From Alphaproteobacteria bacterium (GTDB lineage Bacteria; Pseudomonadota; Alphaproteobacteria; SMXS01), in assembly GCA_016124315.1 (NCBI GenBank), contig WGNW01000090.1:1-38391 (forward strand): 38,391 nucleotides of DNA. The letters run 5' to 3'. The notes beneath the pieces were generated by a model that searched no databases, was not told the origin of the DNA, and worked only from the letters and a program-made list of their open reading frames with translations. This document shows positions 25,466 to 30,964 of the stretch, in pieces. The translations under genes were made by a program, and so were the position numbers. How positions within the stretch are numbered: the first letter of the stretch is position 1; every line of letters starts with the position of its first letter.

Positions 25466-25570
25466 GTGCTTCGCGACGGTTGCTACGCAGCCTCTTCAGC
25501 ACCAACGGGGAATGCTGCTGCCCAGGAATGCCGCTCGTCCCGCGGAGCTGCCCCGTGTCGCCCTCCTGGA
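25466..25570. repeat. Dispersed repeat, copy A
   Basis: Sequence beginning GTGCTTCGCGACGG and running through CAGCACCAACGGGGAATG to CGTCCCGCGGAGC. Clearly related to copy B at 27828-27930 and to the arms of the inverted element at 37810-37919. It fills the 3'-3' gap between the small membrane protein and the VOC gene. Confidence 0.65.
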
Positions 25571-25601
25571 CGGATTCCGGTGCGCTTTCGGTAGCAGCTT
25601 C

Positions 25602-26000
25602 TCAATCAGAATCGGGCTCGTGGCAGCAGACGCAGACCTTGTTGCCGTCCGGGTCCCTGAAATACGCGCCGTAATAGTTCGGGTGGTAGTGCGGCCGCAG
25701 GCCGGGCGGGCCCTCGCAGGTGCCGCCGTTGGCCAGCGCCAGGGCGTGCACGGCGTCGACAACGGGCCGGCCGGGGGCGAGGAAGGCGGTCATCTGTCCG
25801 TTGCCCGCCGAGGCAGGGTTGCCGTCGAACGGATGGCCGATGAAGAACAGCGGCCGGCCGCCGCCGGCGGGCTCCCAGGCGGCCACTTCCTGCTGCGGCA
25901 CGTGGAAGCGCAGGCGGTGGCCCAGCGCCTCCATCACCGCCGACCAGAAGGCGAAGGCGCGGCCGAAATCGCCGATTCCGACGGTCACGTGAGAATACAT
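25602..26000 (-). CDS. VOC superfamily (glyoxalase/bleomycin-resistance fold) protein
   Basis: 132 residues with two beta-alpha-beta-beta-beta halves: MYSHVTVGIGDFGRAFAFWSAVMEALGH and, near the end, HYHPNYYGAYFRDPDGNKVCVCCH. The first-strand His (H4) and the DPDGNK turn are standard for vicinal-oxygen-chelate proteins. The usual metal-ligand Glu after DPDGNK is replaced in the run VCVCCH, which contains three Cys in four positions. The protein may be non-catalytic, use another ligand set or bind a metal differently. It ends a minus-strand run just downstream of VapC (18 bp gap), but functional linkage is unlikely. Confidence 0.85.
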   Translation of the reverse strand: MYSHVTVGIGDFGRAFAFWSAVMEALGHRLRFHVPQQEVAAWEPAGGGRPLFFIGHPFDGNPASAGNGQMTAFLAPGRPVVDAVHALALANGGTCEGPPGLRPHYHPNYYGAYFRDPDGNKVCVCCHEPDSD

Positions 26001-26018
26001 GGGTTCCTCCCTTGCCGG

Positions 26019-26453
26019 CTACCGCCCGCCATCGCCGGCTGTCCAGGGGTCGAGGAGTTCGACGCCGAGCGGCGCGAAATCGGCGGTGTTGCGGGTCACG
26101 ATGGTCATGCCGTGCACCAGCGCGGTCGCGGCGATGAAGGCGTCCCGCTCCGAGCGTGGATCGGGCACGTGCAGGGCCGCGCAGCGCACCGCCACGGCCG
26201 TGTCGACCGGCAAGGTCCGCTCGGCGAACTCGGGCAGCACGCGCCCGTCCATCCAGGCCCGCAGCCGGGCCCCCTGCGCAGGGTCGCGCCGCTCCATCAG
26301 CCGCACGCCCAGTTCCAGTTCCATGACCGTGATCGCCGAGATGTAGAACGCCGAGGCGTCCATCCCCGACAGCCAGGCCACCACGCCAGCGTCGGCCCGG
26401 CCGTCGCCGGCCCTGCGCAGTTCCGAGACGACGTCGGTGTCGAGCAGAAACAT
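26019..26453 (-). CDS. vapC: VapC-type PIN-domain toxin ribonuclease
   Basis: 144 residues with PIN-domain acidic residues in order: D5 (FLLDTD), E45 (ITVMELELG), D104 (ERDAFIAATA) and the closing TRNTADF (N122, D125). VapC toxins are Mg-dependent ribonucleases that cleave initiator tRNA or rRNA and stop growth when the antitoxin is lost. D7 stands where many homologues have Asn. Its ATG shares one base with the antitoxin TGA (TGATG at 26451-26455), giving coupled translation with the antitoxin first, the normal order. All catalytic acids are present, so the toxin looks intact. Confidence 0.93.
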   Translation of the reverse strand: MFLLDTDVVSELRRAGDGRADAGVVAWLSGMDASAFYISAITVMELELGVRLMERRDPAQGARLRAWMDGRVLPEFAERTLPVDTAVAVRCAALHVPDPRSERDAFIAATALVHGMTIVTRNTADFAPLGVELLDPWTAGDGGR

Positions 26454-26707
26454 CAGGAAAGGTCGGCCGGCCAGGGCAGCGCCCGCGACCGCGGGAACTC
26501 CGCGTCGACATCCGCGAGGCCGGGCATGGCGAGCGCCTCGACGAGGTTATGGCCTGCGCCGGTGAGGCGCCGGTAGTCCTCGTAGCTCAGCAGCACGTAT
26601 GCCGGGCGGCCCCGGTTGGTGATCACGACGGGGCCGTTGCGCGCGGCCTTCTGCGCCTGGTTGGCGTTCTGCTGGAACTCGCGGCTGGACAGGGTGGTGA
26701 TCGCCAC
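26453..26707 (-). CDS. Phd/YefM-family antitoxin
   Basis: 84 residues. The N-terminal half, TLSSREFQQNANQAQKAARNGPVVITNRGRPAYVLLSYEDYRRL, is the Phd/YefM DNA-binding dimerisation domain; the C-terminal part (LPWPADLS) should wrap the VapC toxin. It starts with GTG at 26707, with GAGG seven bases upstream. It lies 16 bp downstream of a perfect inverted repeat (26723-26749) that is the probable autoregulatory operator. VapC is more often paired with VapB, but Phd-type partners are common. Confidence 0.92.
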   Translation of the reverse strand: MAITTLSSREFQQNANQAQKAARNGPVVITNRGRPAYVLLSYEDYRRLTGAGHNLVEALAMPGLADVDAEFPRSRALPWPADLS

Positions 26708-26722
26708 AGGGGAGCCTCGCGC

Positions 26723-26749
26723 ACGTTCTATGTTCGTATGTTAGAACGT
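26723..26749. promoter_or_regulatory. Inverted repeat upstream of the Phd/VapC operon (probable operator)
   Basis: ACGTTCTA (26723-26730) and TAGAACGT (26742-26749) are perfect 8-bp inverted arms with an 11-bp AT-rich spacer. The site is 16 bp upstream of the antitoxin start, where a Phd-type antitoxin binds to repress its own promoter. The AT-rich spacer may overlap the promoter -10. Confidence 0.7.
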
Positions 26750-26859
26750 AAGCTGGGGCGCTGCAATGGCCAGCGGCCGGCGCGAACCGTCCTCCCCGGC
26801 GACCGCCCTGGCGAGGCTCCCGGAGCCGCGGGCGGAGGGGTGACGCCCCGGAGCGGCGC

Positions 26860-27261
26860 TCAGTGCACCGCCTGCAACGCGGTCCGGCAGGCGGCGTCGC
26901 ACCGGTAGCAGGCCTCGGCGCAGAGGCGGCAGTGCTGGTGGCGCTCAGCGTGGTGCTCGCACTCGGCGCCGCAGAAGCGGCAGGCCTCGGAGGCCGAACT
27001 GATGATGTTGCGCAGGATGGCGTGGTTGGACCCGGCCCGGCGGCTCGCCACCGCGCCCGCGGCCGAGCAGATGTCGGCGCAGTCCAGGGTGAGGCGGATG
27101 CACTGGACGAGGGCGTCCCGCTCCGGTTCGGCCAGGCAGGCATCGGCGCAGGAGACGCAGGCCTGCGCCGCGGCGAAGCACTCCTCGATGCAGACCACCA
27201 GCGGCTCGCTCACGCGCCCCGCCACGTCCGGATGGCTGCCGATCATCTGCTGCACGTCCAT
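26860..27261 (-). CDS. Cysteine-rich four-helix protein, copper-storage (Csp3/DUF326)-like
   Basis: 133 residues with 16 cysteines: C24, C28, C35, C38, C42, C54, C61, C65, C94, C97, C101, C111, C114, C118, C121 and C125. They are spaced as CxxxC, CxxC and CxxxxxxC along helices, so they face one side. Csp proteins form four-helix-bundle tetramers whose lumen is lined with Cys that bind many Cu(I) ions. There is no signal peptide or Tat motif, so this is the cytosolic (Csp3) form. Histidines near the C-terminal half (CEHHAERHQHC) may gate copper. The ATG at 27261 follows GGGAGAGACTC; the longer frame overlaps the GFA gene. No copper regulator or ATPase is beside it. Confidence 0.88.
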   Translation of the reverse strand: MDVQQMIGSHPDVAGRVSEPLVVCIEECFAAAQACVSCADACLAEPERDALVQCIRLTLDCADICSAAGAVASRRAGSNHAILRNIISSASEACRFCGAECEHHAERHQHCRLCAEACYRCDAACRTALQAVH

Positions 27262-27367
27262 GAGTCTCTCCCGGCCATGAGGTTCATCCGGGAAACACGC
27301 GGGCCGGGGGTTGGTTCCGTCGCCGGATGGAGGGTGACCCGGCCCGCACCGGGGATGGCGCCACCCG

Positions 27368-27763
27368 TCAGGGAAATTCCGCGTGCCGGGGCAGGTCGTC
27401 GGCGAGAACGATCCAGGCCTGCTTGGACGACACCCAGATGTGCTCGGCGGGGCAGAAGCGATCCGGTTCGTCCAGGCTGCCCATGGCGAGGCCGATGGCG
27501 TTGGCGCTCGCCCGCTCGGAGAACAGGGTGGTGCCGCAGCGGGGACAGAAGCCGCGCCGCAGGTCCGGCGACGAATGGTACCAGCCGACCGGGCCGGTGA
27601 TGGCGAGCGTGTCGAGCGGCACCTGCACGCGGGCATAGAACGGCGCGCCCGTCGCCTTCTGGCAGATGTGGCAATGGCAGGTGCGGATGTTGAGCGGCGC
27701 GGCCTCGGTGGCATAGCGGCACGCGCCGCACAGGCAGCCGCCGGTGATGGCATGGTTGGTCAT
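27368..27763 (-). CDS. GFA-family zinc protein (glutathione-dependent formaldehyde-activating / CENP-V fold)
   Basis: 131 residues with all zinc-ligand signatures of the GFA fold: GGCLCGACRY (~9-17), CHCHICQK (~29-36) and FCPRCGTTLF (~73-82). Family members include Gfa, which was proposed to promote S-hydroxymethylglutathione formation, and many uncharacterised paralogues, of which this is most likely one because no formaldehyde dehydrogenase gene is near. The start MTNHAITGGCLCG is standard. It lies 106 bp upstream of the copper-storage-like gene on the same strand. Confidence 0.93.
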   Translation of the reverse strand: MTNHAITGGCLCGACRYATEAAPLNIRTCHCHICQKATGAPFYARVQVPLDTLAITGPVGWYHSSPDLRRGFCPRCGTTLFSERASANAIGLAMGSLDEPDRFCPAEHIWVSSKQAWIVLADDLPRHAEFP

Positions 27764-27827
27764 GGGCTTCTCGGGCTCGGGTGGGTCGGGAGGTGGATGC
27801 TACATCAGGGTCGGGGCCCTCTGGAAT

Positions 27828-27930
27828 GTGCTTCGCGACGGCTGCTGCGCAGCTTCCTCGGCACCAACGGGGAATGCCGCTGTCAGCGAGACCCGCCCGT
27901 CCTGAGGAGCCGCCGAAGGCGGCGTCGGGA
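27828..27930. repeat. Dispersed repeat, copy B
   Basis: Begins GTGCTTCGCGACGGCTGC and continues through GGCACCAACGGGGAATGCC to CGTCCTGAGGAGCC. Related to copy A (25466-25570) and to the arms at 37810-37919. It lies between the divergent GFA and YbiI-like genes, so it may influence their promoters. Confidence 0.65.
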
Positions 27931-28029
27931 AGGACGCTCCAGCAGGCCATCGACGATGTCGCCCTGCTGGAAAGGCGGCCGCCGCGGACCTACCTAACCG
28001 GTACAGGTTCAACCGATGGAAGTGCCGGC

Positions 28030-28293
28030 ATGGCGAACGGCTGGGCGCGCGACGGCGCGGTGCAGGAACAGATCGACGACACGGTGAGCGACGGCGTGCG
28101 CAACGCCCGGTCGCGCCTGCCCGCGGGCGAGAGCGAGACCCACTGCGAGGAATGCGGCGAGCCCATCCCGGAAGGCCGACGCCAGGCCGTACCCGGCGTG
28201 CGCACCTGCGTCGCCTGCCAGTCGGGCCGCGACCGCCGCACCGTCCATTCCGCCATCAACCGCCGCGGCAGCAAGGACAGCCAGCTGCGGTAG
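28030..28293 (+). CDS. ybiI: DksA/TraR C4-type zinc-finger protein, YbiI-like
   Basis: 87 residues. The C-terminal zinc finger is HCEECGEPIPEGRR...CVACQ, with C39, C42, C60 and C63 as the four ligands. The N-terminal ANGWARDGAVQEQIDDTV and the C-terminal end NRRGSKDSQLR match, from memory, Escherichia coli YbiI, an 88-residue member of the DksA/TraR family. It is much shorter than DksA and lacks the long coiled coil, so it should not act at the RNA polymerase secondary channel as DksA does; its function is unknown. The ATG at 28030 follows TGGAAG. Upstream in-frame codons to 27781 belong to a repeat and are rejected. Confidence 0.88.
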   Translation: MANGWARDGAVQEQIDDTVSDGVRNARSRLPAGESETHCEECGEPIPEGRRQAVPGVRTCVACQSGRDRRTVHSAINRRGSKDSQLR

Positions 28294-28304
28294 GCTTTCC
28301 ATGC

Positions 28305-28435
28305 CCGTCATTCCCGCGCACGCGGGAACCCGGATGGTGCAAGGCCGACGCACATGCGGCGATGGGTTCTTCGCAGACCGAAACACAGGCGGGCCCTTCT
28401 CCTGCCCCGGCTGGGTCCCCGCGTGCGCGGTGACG
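28305..28435. repeat. Inverted-repeat (MITE-like) intergenic element
   Basis: The left part (28306-28332) contains CGTCATTCCCGCGCACGCGGGAA, itself a hairpin (28311-28318 with 28321-28328). About 80 bp later, the right part (28410-28434) is its inverse, CTGGGTCCCCGCGTGCGCGG, so the whole can fold into one long hairpin. It is related to the hairpin unit at 23127-23150. It lies between convergent genes and might contribute to transcription termination. Confidence 0.6.
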
Positions 28436-28466
28436 ACGATGGAGGGTGTGGCAGTCGCCCGGGACG

Positions 28467-29660
28467 TCAGATCGTCCCCCGCTCCTTCAGCGCGGCGATG
28501 GCCTCGGCGGACTTGCCGAGCAGGGCGCCATAGACCTCGTCGTTGTGGGCGCCCAGCGGCTCGCCCACCCAGGCGACCTGGCCGGGGGTCTCGGAGAGAC
28601 GGGGGAAGACGTTCTGCATCCAGATGTTGGCGAACTCCGGGTGCGGCATGTGGACGATCGCCTCGCGGGCCTTGAAGTGCTCGTCCTCCAGCATGTCCGG
28701 CGCCTTGTAGATCTTGCCGGCGGGCACGCCGTTGGCCTCCATCAGGTCGGCCAGCTCCTTCGCCGAGAAGTCCTTCGTCCAGTCGCCGATCAGGTCGTCC
28801 AGCTCCTGCTGGTGCCGGCCGCGGGCGGTGTGGGTGGCGTAGCGCGGGTCCTTCGCCAGCTCGGGCCGGCCCATGGCCTCGCACAGCCGGCCGAACACGC
28901 TGTCCTGGTTGGCGGCGATCAGGATGTCGCCGTCCGTCGTCGGATAGACGTTGGACGGGGAGACGTTGGGCAGCACGGCGCCGGTGCGCTCGCGGATGAA
29001 GTTGGCCTCGGTGTATTCGGGGACGGTGGATTCCATCATCGCAAGCACCGCCTCGTAGATGGCGCTGTCGACCACCTGGCCGCGCCCGGTGAGGTGGCGC
29101 TGGTGCAGCGCCATCACGGCGCCCAGGCAGGCCATGGTGGCGGCCAGCGAATCGCCGATCGACAGCCCGACGCGGGACGGCGGCGTGCTCGGGTCGCCCG
29201 CCAGGTTGCGCATGCCGCCCATCGCCTCGCCGATGGAGCCGTAGCCGGCGCGGGTGGAATAGGGTCCGCTCTGGCCGTAGCCGGAGACACGGATCATGAT
29301 CAGGCCCGGGTTGATCCGCGACAGCTCGTCGTAGCCCAGGCCCCACTTCTCCAGCGTGCCGGCGCGGAAGTTCTCGATCAGGAAGTCGGCCTTGGCCACC
29401 AGCTCGCGCAGGATGTCCTGGCCCTCGGCGGTGCGCAGGTTCAGCGTCACCGACTTCTTGTTGCGGGCGATCACCGACCACCAGACCGGCTTGTTGCGGC
29501 CCCATTCGCGCATCGGATCGCCGACGCCGGGCTGCTCCACCTTGATCACCTCGGCGCCGTGGTCGGCCATCAGCTGGCCGCAGAACGGACCGGCGATGAG
29601 CTGGCCAAGCTCGATGACGCGCAGCCCCTTCAGGGCGCCGAAGGCTTCGCCGGTGACCAT
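28467..29660 (-). CDS. CoA transferase, CaiB/BaiF family (class III)
   Basis: 397 residues, normal for class III CoA transferases (formyl-CoA transferase, carnitine CoA-transferase, succinyl-CoA:L-malate CoA-transferase). Visible landmarks: RVIELGQLIAGPFCGQLMADHGAEVIKVE (~14-42), KKSVTLNLRTAEG, and the catalytic D170 in GLSIGDSLAATMACLGA, where the acyl-aspartyl anhydride forms. The family works as intertwined dimers. The start has GAGGAGGAAGTCC upstream. It is divergent from an HMG-CoA-lyase-like gene with 55 bp between starts. The pair resembles acyl-CoA activation plus aldol cleavage modules used for branched or dicarboxylic acids. Substrate unassigned. Confidence 0.94.
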   Translation of the reverse strand: MVTGEAFGALKGLRVIELGQLIAGPFCGQLMADHGAEVIKVEQPGVGDPMREWGRNKPVWWSVIARNKKSVTLNLRTAEGQDILRELVAKADFLIENFRAGTLEKWGLGYDELSRINPGLIMIRVSGYGQSGPYSTRAGYGSIGEAMGGMRNLAGDPSTPPSRVGLSIGDSLAATMACLGAVMALHQRHLTGRGQVVDSAIYEAVLAMMESTVPEYTEANFIRERTGAVLPNVSPSNVYPTTDGDILIAANQDSVFGRLCEAMGRPELAKDPRYATHTARGRHQQELDDLIGDWTKDFSAKELADLMEANGVPAGKIYKAPDMLEDEHFKAREAIVHMPHPEFANIWMQNVFPRLSETPGQVAWVGEPLGAHNDEVYGALLGKSAEAIAALKERGTI

Positions 29661-29715
29661 GGACTTCCTCCTCTAACCGCTTCCGCCGCTTCGCTGCGGT
29701 GATATACATAACGGC

Positions 29716-30636
29716 ATGCGTTCCGTCACCATCCTGGAAGTGAGCCCGCGCGACGGGCTGCAGAACGAGAAGGTCGCCTTCTCCACCGCGCAGAAGCTCG
29801 CGCTGATCGACCGCGCCATCGCCGCCGGCGCGCGGCGCATCGAGGCGGCCAGCTTCGTCCATCCCGGCAAGGTGCCGCAGATGGCCGACGCCGAGGCGGT
29901 GGTGGCCGCCCTGCCCGACCGCGCCGATGTGCAGTATATCGGGCTGGCGCTCAACAAGCGGGGCTACCTGCGGGCGCTGGCGACCCGCGAGGGCAACCGC
30001 CGCGGCGTCGACCAAGCGGGCTTCGTCGCCTGTGCCACCGACACCTTCGGCGCCCGCAACCAGGGGCAGAGCGCCGACGACAGCGTGCGCGAGGGGCTGG
30101 AGATCCTGCGCCTCGCCCGCCGCGACGGGTTGAGCGCCCAGGTCACCATTTCCGTCGCCTTCGGCTGCCCGTTCGAGGGCGAGGTGCCGGCCGACCGGGT
30201 GATCGACATGGCCCGGCGCCTCGCCGAGGGCGGACCGGCCGAGATCGCCCTCGCCGACACCATCGGGGTCGCGGTGCCGCCGCAGGTCACCGAACTGGTC
30301 GGGCGGCTGAAGGACGCGGTGCCGCACGTGCCGGTCCGAGTGCACTTCCACGACACCAGGCACACCGGCGTCGCCAACGCCTGGGCCGCCTACCAGGCCG
30401 GCGCAGAGGTGATCGACGCCAGCATGGCCGGGCTCGGCGGGTGCCCGTTCGCCCCCAACGCCACCGGCAACGTGGCCACCGAGGACGTGGTCTACATGCT
30501 CGAGCGGGCGGGCGTGGCAACCGGCATGGACCTGCCGGCGCTGATCGAGGGTGCCGCCTGGCTGGAAGGCATCCTGGGCCGCAAGGCGCCCGGCGCCGTG
30601 AGCCACGCCGGCGGCTTCCCCGTCCCGGCGGCCTGA
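29716..30636 (+). CDS. Hydroxymethylglutaryl-CoA lyase family protein
   Basis: 306 residues, a TIM barrel of the HMGL-like family. Residues corresponding to human HMG-CoA lyase are present: R12 and D13 (EVSPRDGLQNE), metal ligands H210 and H212 (RVHFHDTRHTG), the signature AGLGGCPFAPNATGN with catalytic C243, and N252. HMG-CoA lyase splits HMG-CoA into acetoacetate and acetyl-CoA at the end of leucine breakdown. Related enzymes cleave citramalyl-CoA or other 3-hydroxy-3-methyl-acyl-CoAs, so the substrate is not certain; no other leucine-degradation genes are present. No Shine-Dalgarno sequence is visible before ATG 29716; TGATATACATAACGGC stands immediately upstream, so initiation may be leaderless. 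It is divergent from the CoA transferase. Confidence 0.93.
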   Translation: MRSVTILEVSPRDGLQNEKVAFSTAQKLALIDRAIAAGARRIEAASFVHPGKVPQMADAEAVVAALPDRADVQYIGLALNKRGYLRALATREGNRRGVDQAGFVACATDTFGARNQGQSADDSVREGLEILRLARRDGLSAQVTISVAFGCPFEGEVPADRVIDMARRLAEGGPAEIALADTIGVAVPPQVTELVGRLKDAVPHVPVRVHFHDTRHTGVANAWAAYQAGAEVIDASMAGLGGCPFAPNATGNVATEDVVYMLERAGVATGMDLPALIEGAAWLEGILGRKAPGAVSHAGGFPVPAA

Positions 30637-30964
30637 GGCCCGGCCCCGCGGGTCTCGATACGATTTCCGCTGGCGCGGAAATCACTCGGCCTGAGCAGAG
30701 ACGAGAGTTGCCGGCTTGACAACTCCGCGCTGCGTCATTGCGAGCCCCGCAGGGGCGCGGCAATCCAGAGCTCAGGGCTCGGTCCATTCGAGGCTGCCCG
30801 TGGATTGCTTCGTCGGCTGCGCCTCCTCGCAAGGACGCGGAATGGCGTGCCGCCGGTCCCGCTCGCGTCGAGTGCGGCCCAAAGGCCGTGTATCGAGACG
30901 CGCCTTCCCCCTTGCGCCCGGCGGCCGGGCGTTCCACAACGGGGCAAGGCACGGTGAAGGGCGC
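30637..30964. repeat. Nested inverted-repeat elements
   Basis: Outer pair: GTCTCGATAC (30652-30661) and its exact inverse GTATCGAGAC (30890-30899). Inside it is a second, complete inverted-repeat element with arms 30733-30767 (CGTCATTGCGAGCCCCGC...) and 30801-30837 (TGGATTGCTTCG...AAGGACG). The inner element is of the type seen at 23003-23098; the outer one is different. The simplest reading is that one MITE-like repeat inserted into another. No gene is supported in these 328 bp, although the downstream protein's frame stays open through part of it. Confidence 0.65.
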
